Assembly (NCBI RefSeq): GCF_001691415.1
Contig: NZ_LRRR01000018.1
Span: forward strand, 1-64,000
From: Pararhodobacter sp. CCB-MM2
GTDB lineage: Bacteria > Pseudomonadota > Alphaproteobacteria > Rhodobacterales > Rhodobacteraceae
Reading direction: 5' to 3'
Length of the DNA: 64,000 nt
This document shows, one piece after another, positions 29,131-36,982 of the stretch. The position numbers and the translations under genes are program-made. Each line of letters opens with the position of its first letter. The first letter of the stretch is position 1. A model generated the notes under the pieces. The model was not told the origin of the DNA and searched no databases. It saw only the letters and a program-made list of their open reading frames with translations.

Positions 29131-30660
29131 TCAATAGGCGTTTTTCGTGGTGACGAGGCTCACCGGCGTCATCAGCACGATCTTCAGATCGAACCACAGC
29201 GACCAGTGTTCGATGTAATAGAGGTCATGCTCCAGACGCTGGCGGATCTTCTCCTCCGAGTTCATCTCGCCGCGCCAGCCCTTGATCTGCGCCCAGCCGG
29301 TGACGCCCGGCTTGACCTTGTGGCGGGCCGAATAGGCGCGCTCGATCTGGTCATACAGCATGTCGCCGGTGCGGGCGGAGGTCGCATGCGGGCGGGGGCC
29401 CACCAGCGACAGGTCGCCCTTGATGACGTTGATGAACTGCGGCAGCTCGTCGATCGAGGCCCGGCGGATGAACCGGCCGACCTTGGTCACACGGTTGTCC
29501 CCGCGGCGCACGGCATTCACCGCTGTTGGGTCACACAGATCGGTGTACATCGAGCGGAATTTCAGCACCTCGATCGGCTTGTTGTTGTAGCCGTGGCGCT
29601 TCTGCCGGAACAGCACCGGCCCGGGCGAATCGAGTTTGATCGCCACCGCCGTCGCCAGCATGAAGGGCGTGAACATCACCAATGCGATGGTGCCGAAGAC
29701 GATGTCGAACAGGCGCTTCTGCACGGCCGAGAAGCCTTCGATCGGGCGCTTGTAGATCTCGATCAGCTTGAACGGCCCGATCTTCGAACGTTTACGACGC
29801 GCGGAATTGGGGATCTCGGCCCCCTCCATCACCCGGATGTCGACGGGCAGCACGAAGAGGCGGGTGAGCAGCTCGCGGATGCGTTCCTGCGAGGCGCCGG
29901 GAATGGCGATGATCACCGTGTCGATCTTGGCGAGGCGGGCGAATTCGACGAGGTCGTCGACATCGCCGGTCTTGTGATGCCCCCCCACGACCGAGGGCGA
30001 GCGCTGCCCCAGCCGCTCATCGAAAAAGCCGCACAGACGGCGGCCGCGGCCCCGCTCGCGGTCGATCTCGCGGATCAGGGGGGCGATATCCTCGCCGCCG
30101 CCGACCAGCACAATACGATGCTCCAGACGGCCGGTCTGCACCAGCTGCGAGATCCGCACCTGCATCAACACGCGGCTGCCCAGCATCAGCACGCCGGCCG
30201 CCGCGAACCAGACGGGCATCCAGCCCCGCAGCGTCACGGTATCGGCCCCGGCCCAGGCCAGTGCCGCCGCCAGCAGCCCCAGACCGCCGACAAGCGCCGC
30301 CATGCCCACCACGGAGGCCCGACCGAGGTTGCGCATGCAGCGGAAGCCATAGGCGCCCGCCAGCCGCGCCGCGACGACCACTGCCAGCGCGCCTAGCCAG
30401 ATGGCGCCGGTGCCGATGATGGTCTCCAGCAGTGCGTCCTGCACCAGTGTATGGGTGATCAGGCCCGCCAGCCCGACCGTCAACAGGTCGGTGAAGAACT
30501 GGATATAGCCCAGCACCCGCGGCTTCATCGAGGATTGGCTCAACCGCTGCGCTGCGGCCAGCGCCTGTCCGCCCAGCAGTCGCGGTCGCGGCGCCCCGGT
30601 CCAGGGGCGGCGGCGATGGGTCTCGGTGAACAGGCGTTTGCGCGCGGCAGTCTCGGTCAT
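29131..30660 (-). CDS. Polyisoprenyl-phosphate sugar-1-phosphate transferase (WcaJ/exopolysaccharide type)
   Basis: A 509-residue membrane enzyme. Four helices come first (about residues 48-165), then a nucleotide-binding-like domain with LVGGGEDIAPL, a further helix near 340, and a C-terminal bacterial sugar transferase domain (KRLFDIVFG, LFRQKRHGYN, ASIDELPQFINVIKGDLSLV, GPRP, KPGVTGWAQI). It moves a sugar-1-phosphate from a UDP-sugar to undecaprenyl phosphate, starting exopolysaccharide synthesis. The ATG at 30660 is the likely start; the frame is open up to 30834. Confidence 0.93.
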   Translation of the reverse strand: MTETAARKRLFTETHRRRPWTGAPRPRLLGGQALAAAQRLSQSSMKPRVLGYIQFFTDLLTVGLAGLITHTLVQDALLETIIGTGAIWLGALAVVVAARLAGAYGFRCMRNLGRASVVGMAALVGGLGLLAAALAWAGADTVTLRGWMPVWFAAAGVLMLGSRVLMQVRISQLVQTGRLEHRIVLVGGGEDIAPLIREIDRERGRGRRLCGFFDERLGQRSPSVVGGHHKTGDVDDLVEFARLAKIDTVIIAIPGASQERIRELLTRLFVLPVDIRVMEGAEIPNSARRKRSKIGPFKLIEIYKRPIEGFSAVQKRLFDIVFGTIALVMFTPFMLATAVAIKLDSPGPVLFRQKRHGYNNKPIEVLKFRSMYTDLCDPTAVNAVRRGDNRVTKVGRFIRRASIDELPQFINVIKGDLSLVGPRPHATSARTGDMLYDQIERAYSARHKVKPGVTGWAQIKGWRGEMNSEEKIRQRLEHDLYYIEHWSLWFDLKIVLMTPVSLVTTKNAY

Positions 30661-30783
30661 CAACGGATACTCGGTCTGAAAATACGGATACGGCCCCCGA
30701 ATCGTGAGGGCTTCAGGGCCGAGGTTAGGGACCGCTTCGGGCACAAATGTGGCCGTTCGGAGGTCATCGAAGTGGGAAATGCG

Positions 30784-31224
30784 CGGATGGCCTGTAAGCC
30801 GGATTCTGTTCCGGGTTGCCCCGGCGACGACCATTCATCTGCCCCGTCCGTTGCCGGCGGGGTCGAGCTGCCAACCCGGACCTCTGGGCTGAGATGTCCC
30901 TGCGGCGATATCGGCTTGAGGCCGATCATGCCCGCGCGAGGTCCCTATTCGGCATTGCTCCCGGTGGGGCTTGCCATGCCGGTCCGGTTGCCCGTCCCGC
31001 GGTGGGCTCTTACCCCACCGTTTCACCCTTGCCGCGGCCCGTTTCCCTTGCGGTAGCGGGCAGTGCGGCGGTCTGTTCTCTGTGGCGCTTTCCCTCGGGT
31101 TGCCCCGGCCGGGCGTTACCCGGCACCGTTATCTCATGGAGTCCGGACTTTCCTCGGACCCAAGGGCCCGCGGCCGTCCGGCCATCCGCGCGAGGGCTCT
31201 CCTACGCCGCGGCCTGCCTTGCGT
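30784..31224 (-). ncRNA. rnpB: RNase P RNA, bacterial type A
   Basis: On the minus strand the universal elements are plain: the 5' P4-side run GAGGAAAGTCCGGACTCC (about 31136-31155), TACCGCAAGGGAAACGG, GGGTGAAACGGTGGGGTAAG, and the 3' run CAGAATCCGGCTTACAG (about 30790-30810). The RNA is the catalytic part of RNase P, which matures tRNA 5' ends. The exact ends are estimates, within roughly 10 bases. Open frames crossing this stretch are not genes. The 120 bases from 30661 to 30783 hold nothing recognisable. Confidence 0.95.
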
Positions 31225-31240
31225 CAACGGGGGGATGGCC

Positions 31241-31669
31241 TCAGTCGATGCAGAGCGTCTCGCGGTGGTTGCGGGCGGTGAAGACCTCCTGACAGCCAAA
31301 GACGGGTCGGAACGGCGCACAGGTGCCAGAGCGCGCAAGGCACAGCCCCTGACAATCGCTCGCCGCCGTGCAGCTGCGCCCGGCGTCACGGGTCGGGTGA
31401 ACGCAGGCATAGATCCCGCGGGCCCGGGTCATCAGCTGGCCGCCGCTGTCCTGACAGGCCGTGCGCTGCAGGGCCAGTGCGGGTGGCTCCGGCGGGGGCG
31501 GCACGTCGGGCAGGGCAGGGGGCGCGGGCTGCGTTTCGGGGGCTGTGGCCTCTGTCGCAGTCTCAGGCTCTGTCACGGCCGGTTCCGCGGCGGGCGGCGC
31601 CGACGGCGCTGCCATCTGGCAGGCCGTCAGCGTCACCGTCATCAGGATCAGGACAAGGAGCCTGCGCAT
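31241..31669 (-). CDS. Putative lipoprotein with Pro/Glu/Ala-rich linker and Cys-rich C-domain
   Basis: A 142-residue protein with a lipobox: MRRLLVLILMTVTLTAC, so Cys17 should be lipidated. Residues 20-65 are a low-complexity linker rich in Pro, Ala and Glu. The C-terminal part has eight cysteines (RTACQDSGGQL, GRSCTAASDCQGLC, RSGTCAPF, FGCQEVF, ETLC), suggesting a disulphide-bonded domain. The start is 2 bases after the aldo-keto reductase stop. Function is unknown. It lies just upstream of rnpB. Confidence 0.75.
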   Translation of the reverse strand: MRRLLVLILMTVTLTACQMAAPSAPPAAEPAVTEPETATEATAPETQPAPPALPDVPPPPEPPALALQRTACQDSGGQLMTRARGIYACVHPTRDAGRSCTAASDCQGLCLARSGTCAPFRPVFGCQEVFTARNHRETLCID

Positions 31670-31671
31670 GG

Positions 31672-32715
31672 TCAATACGGCATCGGATGGGCGCGATGCA
31701 CCGCGTCGATGCCGTCGATCAGCTCTTGCGTCAGCTCGGTATGCAGGGCCGGCAGCTGGCTTTCCAGCTGGGCCGTGGTGGTCGCGCCGATGATCGGCAG
31801 CGAGGTGAAGGGCCGCGTGCGGTGCCACGCCAGCGCCATCACCACCGGGTCGACGCCATGATCGCGCGCCAGCCCCAGATAGGCCGAGACCGCCTCGAAG
31901 ACCCGCGGCGTGATCCGCCCGCCCAGATCCGGCGTCGCGGCGCGGCGGGAATCGTCGGGCGTCACGTCGCCCGCGTATTTGCCCGTCAGCAGCCCCGCCG
32001 CGAGGGGCGAGAAGGCGAGGACCGGCACATCCTCCATCGCGCAGGCCTCGGCGAGGTCCGTATCGGGCAGGCGGGCGAGCAGCGAATATTCGTTCTGGAT
32101 CGAAGCGATGCGCGGCAGGCCCGCTTCCTCCGACGCGCGGATCCATTGCGCCAGGCCCCAGGCGGATTCGTTCGACAGCGCGATATGGCCGATCTTGCCC
32201 TCGGCGATCAGCGCGGCGGCCTCGGTCAGGATCTCATGCACATGGGCGCGGAAATGGGCGGCGTCATGCGGTGGTTTGTAGGTCCAGTTGCGGCGGAACT
32301 GATACGAGCCGCGGTTCGGCCAATGCAGCTGGAACAGGTCGATATGCTCGGTCTGCAGACGCTGGAGCGATTCCTCCACTGCCGAGCGCAGGCGGGGTCC
32401 GTCGATCGGCGGCGTGCCCCCCTCCATCACGTGGCTGCCCACGCCCGAGACCTTGGGGGCGAGGATCAGCCGGTCCCGCCCGCCGGTCTTGGCGATCCAA
32501 TTGCCGATGATCGCCTCGGTCCCGCCGCGGGTTTCGGCCATCACCGGGTTGGTCGGGTACATCTCGGCGGTGTCGAGGAAGTTGATGCCGTGGTCCAGCG
32601 CCAGGTCGATCTGGCGATGGGCATCGACCTCGTCGGTCTGGCGGCCCCAGGTCATGGTGCCAAGGCAGAATTCGGGGACGAGGGGGCCGTTCTGGCCGAG
32701 GGGAAGGGTTTTCAT
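31672..32715 (-). CDS. Aldo-keto reductase (Tas-like)
   Basis: A 347-residue (beta/alpha)8 NADP(H)-dependent oxidoreductase. Family marks: GTMTWGRQTDE near the start, NFLDTAEMYP with the catalytic Asp and Tyr, HIDLFQLHWPNR, and IIGATTTAQLE in the cofactor-binding end. It is of the Tas subgroup. The physiological substrate is not known. The lipoprotein gene follows directly. Confidence 0.9.
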   Translation of the reverse strand: MKTLPLGQNGPLVPEFCLGTMTWGRQTDEVDAHRQIDLALDHGINFLDTAEMYPTNPVMAETRGGTEAIIGNWIAKTGGRDRLILAPKVSGVGSHVMEGGTPPIDGPRLRSAVEESLQRLQTEHIDLFQLHWPNRGSYQFRRNWTYKPPHDAAHFRAHVHEILTEAAALIAEGKIGHIALSNESAWGLAQWIRASEEAGLPRIASIQNEYSLLARLPDTDLAEACAMEDVPVLAFSPLAAGLLTGKYAGDVTPDDSRRAATPDLGGRITPRVFEAVSAYLGLARDHGVDPVVMALAWHRTRPFTSLPIIGATTTAQLESQLPALHTELTQELIDGIDAVHRAHPMPY

Positions 32716-32771
32716 CGCGGCTCCTGTTATCGCGGGGACGATAGCGCCTTGGGGCTGAAAGGCAAGATTGA

Positions 32772-32786
32772 GGACAAAGTAAGAAC
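32772..32786 (+). promoter_or_regulatory. Probable LexA (SOS) box before imuA
   Basis: GGAC-AAAGTAA-GAAC matches GAAC-N7-GAAC, the reverse of the alphaproteobacterial SOS box GTTC-N7-GTTC, with one mismatch. It is 17 bases before the imuA start. An SOS site is expected for an imuA gene, which supports both calls. Confidence 0.55.
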
Positions 32787-32802
32787 ATGTTAGGTTTTGT
32801 GG

Positions 32803-33510
32803 ATGAGTATGATCCCCGATTCCCCTCCCGACCGGCTGGCCACGCTGGTCGAAAGCCTCAAGGGCCTCTCGGGGGCGGAGGGGCCTGCGGCGCTGCCGCC
32901 CCTCGCGGTGCTACCGCAGATGGCGCTGGCGCGGGGCCGGTTGCACGAGGTCGCGGGGCCGGCACGGCGGGTGCTGGCGGCGCTGGCGGCGGGCGTTGCC
33001 GTGGCGGAAGGGCCGGTGGTCTGGCTGCGACCCGCTTGGCGGAGCGAGGGATTGAACCCGTTGGGGCTGGCGGGGCTGATGGGCGATCCCGGCGCGCTGG
33101 TGCAGGTCGCCTGCCCCAAGGCCGAGGATGTGCTCTGGGGCATGGAGGAGGCGCTGCGCGCGGGTTGCGCGGCTCTGGTGGTCGGCGAGCTGGCCGAGGC
33201 CCCGGACCTGCGGCAGGTGCGGCGGCTGCATCTGGCGGCGGCGGAAGGCGTGTCGCGCAATCGGCTGGCCGGGCGGTCCCGGCCCGCACCGCTGGGGCTG
33301 GTGCTGGACACAGAGAGCGCCGAGAGCCGGGTGCCGGGGGTCGAGACGCGCTGGGCCCTGCACCCCCTGCCGCCGGCTCTGGGGGAGGAGGGGCGGCGCT
33401 GGCGGCTGGACCGGCTTCTCGCCCGCAGCCTGCCGCCGCGCGACTGGGTGATGACGGGGCTGCGCAGACCGGAGAGCGCCGAGGTGCAGCCGAAGCGGTT
33501 GTTGATGTGA
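32803..33510 (+). CDS. ImuA-like SOS mutagenesis protein
   Basis: A 235-residue protein resembling ImuA, the RecA-like partner of ImuB and DnaE2 in damage-induced mutagenesis. Recognisable parts are ARGRLHEVAGPA near the N-terminus, the LNPLGLAGLMGDP region and ALRAGCAALVVGELAEAPDL followed by RRLHLAAAEG. It lacks a clear Walker A motif, as is usual for ImuA. The start may be the ATG at 32803 or 32809. No imuB or dnaE2 follows; the next 346 bases hold no recognisable gene. Confidence 0.72.
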   Translation: MSMIPDSPPDRLATLVESLKGLSGAEGPAALPPLAVLPQMALARGRLHEVAGPARRVLAALAAGVAVAEGPVVWLRPAWRSEGLNPLGLAGLMGDPGALVQVACPKAEDVLWGMEEALRAGCAALVVGELAEAPDLRQVRRLHLAAAEGVSRNRLAGRSRPAPLGLVLDTESAESRVPGVETRWALHPLPPALGEEGRRWRLDRLLARSLPPRDWVMTGLRRPESAEVQPKRLLM

Positions 33511-33804
33511 GGGGGCGGCTCTGGGCCATCCTTTCAGCCCAGGGGTGTGAGGTGCAGCGACCTGATCGCTTAACGGTCGGTGGCTCCGTCAGCGAGGGGC
33601 GCTGGCTAGGCTGCCGACGCGGCTCGTGGCCATGCTTGCCACCTTGGCCCGCGAGAGGGCAGGTGTTGGTGGCCCCAAGCCCCCAAGCCCCCGAGCGCGC
33701 CGCGGAGGGAGGATGGCCTCGTGGCGAACAGCCCGCCCGACTGGTCGGCTGGGCAAAGGCGCTCGGCTGCGGTGGTCTGCCGTCAGCCGATAGCGTGGCC
33801 CCCA
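33511..33804. other. Non-coding or decayed region after imuA
   Basis: High-GC sequence with no plausible start, ribosome site or family match. In the normal imuA operon this would be the start of imuB. Translations in all frames look like fragments without the ImuB signature, so I call no gene here. Confidence 0.5.
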
Positions 33805-33838
33805 ACCAAAACGAAGGAAGCCGGACGAACCGGCTTCC
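33805..33838 (-). terminator. Terminator after the flavin oxidoreductase
   Basis: GGAAGCCGG (33816-33824) pairs with CCGGCTTCC (33830-33838). On the minus strand it is followed by TTCGTTTTGG, a moderate T-run. Confidence 0.75.
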
Positions 33839-33856
33839 CCCTGTTTCCATCGAGGC

Positions 33857-35893
33857 TCAATGCACCGCCATCAGTCGCAGAGCGTCGAGGATCGCGGCAT
33901 GGGTGTTGCGCGACGCGACAGCATCGCCGATGCGCCAGAGCCGGAACTGCCCCTCGGGGTTACGCACGACCGTCTGCGGTGCCTGCGCCACCAGCTCCTC
34001 ATGGTCCAACGCGCCTAGGTTCACCGACAGCGGCTTCAGCGCGAAATAGAGGTCGTCCAAGGGCAGCGTCCCGTGGTTCACCACCACCTGATCGACCACC
34101 CGCTCCTGCGCCATCGCGCCGTAATCGCTGCCGACCACGGCCTTCAGCTGGTTGCCCTGCCGCTCGACACCCGTCAGGCGCCAGGTCACGGTGAAGGTCA
34201 CGCCCTTCGGCTGCAGCGCGCGCATATAGGGGACGAGGTTCATCGCCATGACCTCGGGCGCGAAGCTGCGGTCGGGGGTCATCACCTCCAGCGCGGCGCC
34301 GGTTTCGGCAATCATTTCAGCCGCCTGCATCCCCGCATGGTCGCCTGCATCGTCGAATAGCAACACATTGCGGCCGGGCTTCACATCGCCCGAGAGGATG
34401 TCCCAGGTCGAGACGACCAGATCGTTGCCCGCGGACAGGATCTCGGTGTTCGGCAACCCGCCCGTCGCCACGATGACGATATCGGGCGAGAGGGCCAGCA
34501 CGTCCTCGGCTTCGGCGAAGGTGTTGAAGCGGAATTCGACGCCCGCGGCCTCGCATTCCACCATGCGCCAGTCGATGATGCCGATCATCTCCTTCTTGCG
34601 CGGGCTCTGCGCGGTCAGCCGCACCTGCCCGCCCGCCCGATCGGCGGCCTCGAAGACGGTGACGCGGTGGCCCCGCTGGCCGGCAACGCGCGCGGCCTCC
34701 AGCCCGGCCGGGCCGGCGCCGATGATCACCACGCGCTTGGCCTCTGCGGCGGGCTCGACCTCCTGCGGCAGCATCTCCTCACGGCCCGAGGCGGCGTTGT
34801 GGATGCACAGAGCCATGCCGCCCTGGTAGATCCGGTCGAGGCAATAATTCGCGCCGACACAGGGACGGATCCGGTCCTCCTGCTTCTCGCGGATGCGGCG
34901 CACGAGGTTGGGCTCGGTCAGATGGGCGCGGGTCATGCCGATCATATCGACCTTGCCGCTGTCGATGGCATGACGCGCGGTCGCCACATCGGGCACGCGG
35001 GCGGCGTGGAAGATCGGGAAATCAACGGCTTGCCGAACTTCGCCCGCGAAATCCAGATGCGGCGAGGCGGGCATGCCCTGGATCGGGATCACATCCGTCA
35101 GGCCCGGATCCGTGTCGATATGACCGCGGATGATGTTGAGGAAGTCGACATGGCCCGATTGCTTGAAACGCCGGCCGATCTCGATCCCCTCCGAGCTGTC
35201 GACGCCGCCCGGCAGACGCTCGTCCGCGACATAGCGCACGCCCAGCAGGAAATCCTCGCCGACCCGCTCGCGGCAGGCCTTGAGCAGCGCCAGCGGCACG
35301 CTCATCCGCTGCTCCAGATCGCCGCCGAAGGGCGCGTCCAGCTTGTTCGTCAGCGGCGAGAGGAACTGGTCCATCAGATGGCCGTAGCATTCGAACTCGA
35401 CGCCATCCATGCCGCCGGCCTTCATCCGCTCGCAGGCATCAGCGTAATCCTGGATCACGCGCTCGATGTCCCATTCCTCCATCTTCTTGGTGAAGGCGCG
35501 GTGGGCGGGCTCGCGTTCATGGCTGGGCGAAAGGACCGGCAGCCAATCGCCCTTGTCCCAGCGCGTGCGCCGGCCGAGATGCGAGATCTGGATCATCACC
35601 GCCGCGCCATGCTCGTGCACGGCATCGGTCAGGTCGCGCACATAGGGCACGACCTCGTCCTTCCAGGCGAGGATGTTGTTGAACACCGGCGGGCTGTCGC
35701 GCGACACGCTGGCCGAGCCCGCGGTCATCGTCAGCGCCACGCCGCCCTTGGCGCGCGCGGCGTGATAGGCGCGGTAGCGGCCCTTGGGCATGCCGTCCTC
35801 GGCATAGGCGGGCTCGTGCGAGGAGACGAAGATGCGGTTCCTGAGCGTCAGGTGCTTCAGTTGATAGGGCTGCAGCAGCGGGTCGGTTGACAT
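33857..35893 (-). CDS. TMADH/DgcA-like flavin oxidoreductase, probable N-methylamine demethylase
   Basis: A 678-residue protein: an FMN-binding OYE-like barrel (about residues 5-350), an iron-sulphur motif, then NAD/FAD-like domains (VVIIGAGPAGLEAARVAG near 400). The cluster motif reads CVGANYCLDRIYQGGMALC, so the middle Cys of CxxCxxC is Ala, as I recall for the dimethylglycine/N-methylproline demethylase branch. It probably oxidatively demethylates an N-methylated amino acid. It is divergent from the LysR gene at 36001, and an MttB homologue lies next. A 2,4-dienoyl-CoA reductase is less likely. Confidence 0.8.
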   Translation of the reverse strand: MSTDPLLQPYQLKHLTLRNRIFVSSHEPAYAEDGMPKGRYRAYHAARAKGGVALTMTAGSASVSRDSPPVFNNILAWKDEVVPYVRDLTDAVHEHGAAVMIQISHLGRRTRWDKGDWLPVLSPSHEREPAHRAFTKKMEEWDIERVIQDYADACERMKAGGMDGVEFECYGHLMDQFLSPLTNKLDAPFGGDLEQRMSVPLALLKACRERVGEDFLLGVRYVADERLPGGVDSSEGIEIGRRFKQSGHVDFLNIIRGHIDTDPGLTDVIPIQGMPASPHLDFAGEVRQAVDFPIFHAARVPDVATARHAIDSGKVDMIGMTRAHLTEPNLVRRIREKQEDRIRPCVGANYCLDRIYQGGMALCIHNAASGREEMLPQEVEPAAEAKRVVIIGAGPAGLEAARVAGQRGHRVTVFEAADRAGGQVRLTAQSPRKKEMIGIIDWRMVECEAAGVEFRFNTFAEAEDVLALSPDIVIVATGGLPNTEILSAGNDLVVSTWDILSGDVKPGRNVLLFDDAGDHAGMQAAEMIAETGAALEVMTPDRSFAPEVMAMNLVPYMRALQPKGVTFTVTWRLTGVERQGNQLKAVVGSDYGAMAQERVVDQVVVNHGTLPLDDLYFALKPLSVNLGALDHEELVAQAPQTVVRNPEGQFRLWRIGDAVASRNTHAAILDALRLMAVH

Positions 35894-36000
35894 GAGAATT
35901 CCTGTCTGTGGCCCGCCCAGACTGGCCCGCGTGGGGGGCTTTCCACAAGCCGAATTCCGCGTCATGCTGCCATGATCAGGGCTTATGCGAGACGGGGTAA

Positions 36001-36891
36001 ATGGCGGGATTCAGACGGGAAGTGTCGTCTTTGGGCGCCTTGGCCACTTTCGAGGCGGCGGCGCGTCTGATGGGCTTCACCCGCGCGGCCGAGGAGCTGG
36101 GGGTGACGCAGGCCGCGGTCTCGCGCCAGATCAAGCTCTTGGAGGCCGAGCTGAACATGACCTTGTTCGTGCGCGGCCATCGCAAGGTCGAGCTGACGCC
36201 GGCCGGCCTGACCCTGTCACGCGCGCTGACCGGGGCCTTCGATCAGGTCTCCGAGGCCCTGGATACCATCCGCCGCCCGGTTGCCGGCAAGACGGTGACG
36301 GTGGCGGCGACGCTGGCCTTCACGCATTTCTGGCTGCTGCCCCGGCTGCCCGCCTTCCGCGCCGCGCATCCCGAGGTGCAGCTGCGGCTGGTGTCGCAGG
36401 ACAGCGGCTTCGATCTGCGGCGCGATACTGTGGATGTCTTGATCCATTACGGAAAACCGCCGGTCGATGGTGGGCGTTGTCTGGCCGAATTGCCGGAACG
36501 GGTGTTCCCGGTCGCGGCGCCCGCGCTGGCGGATCGGCCTTGGGACAGCCTGCCGCTGATCGCCTGCGAATGGGTCGAACCGAGTTGGATGGGCTGGCGG
36601 CGCTGGTCGCAGCTGGCAGGGCAGGGGGCGATGACACGGCCGAGCGCCCTGCGCTTCACGCAATATTCCGACGCGATCTATGCGGCGATCGGCGGCGAGG
36701 GGGTGGCCTTGGGCTGGCAGGCCCTGGTCGGTGGGCATCTGGCCGACGGGCGGCTGGTGCGTCTGGGCGAGACCGAAGTTGTGCCTGAGGAATCCAACAT
36801 GCTGCTGGTGCCGACCACGCGGCGGCCCGGCAAGGCGGCGCAGGTCTTCACGGACTGGCTGGTGGCTGCCTTCGGGGCTGCTCAGGCATAA
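36001..36891 (+). CDS. LysR-family regulator (GcvA-like)
   Basis: A 296-residue LysR regulator with the HTH at about residues 10-65 (FTRAAEELGVTQAAVSRQIK) and GcvA-type effector-domain features such as FTHFWLLPRLPAFRAAHPEV and the DVLIHYGKPP segment. It sits between the divergent demethylase and the MttB homologue, 91 bases upstream of the latter. It probably controls both in response to a methylated amine or betaine. Confidence 0.88.
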   Translation: MAGFRREVSSLGALATFEAAARLMGFTRAAEELGVTQAAVSRQIKLLEAELNMTLFVRGHRKVELTPAGLTLSRALTGAFDQVSEALDTIRRPVAGKTVTVAATLAFTHFWLLPRLPAFRAAHPEVQLRLVSQDSGFDLRRDTVDVLIHYGKPPVDGGRCLAELPERVFPVAAPALADRPWDSLPLIACEWVEPSWMGWRRWSQLAGQGAMTRPSALRFTQYSDAIYAAIGGEGVALGWQALVGGHLADGRLVRLGETEVVPEESNMLLVPTTRRPGKAAQVFTDWLVAAFGAAQA

Positions 36892-36982
36892 GCACAGGTC
36901 ATTCAAACCCGCCGCATTTCTGGGCGTCACAGGAACGGGGCACGGGCCTAGCGTCAAGCATCCCATTCTGCGAGGCCCTGTC

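Noticed and set aside
30816..31410. Several open frames crossing the RNase P RNA region
   Set aside because: They overlap the conserved rnpB elements and have no coding features.
33511..33804. Frameshifted imuB remnant after imuA
   Set aside because: Translated pieces show no ImuB/DinB motifs that I can recognise; kept as an open question, not a pseudogene call.
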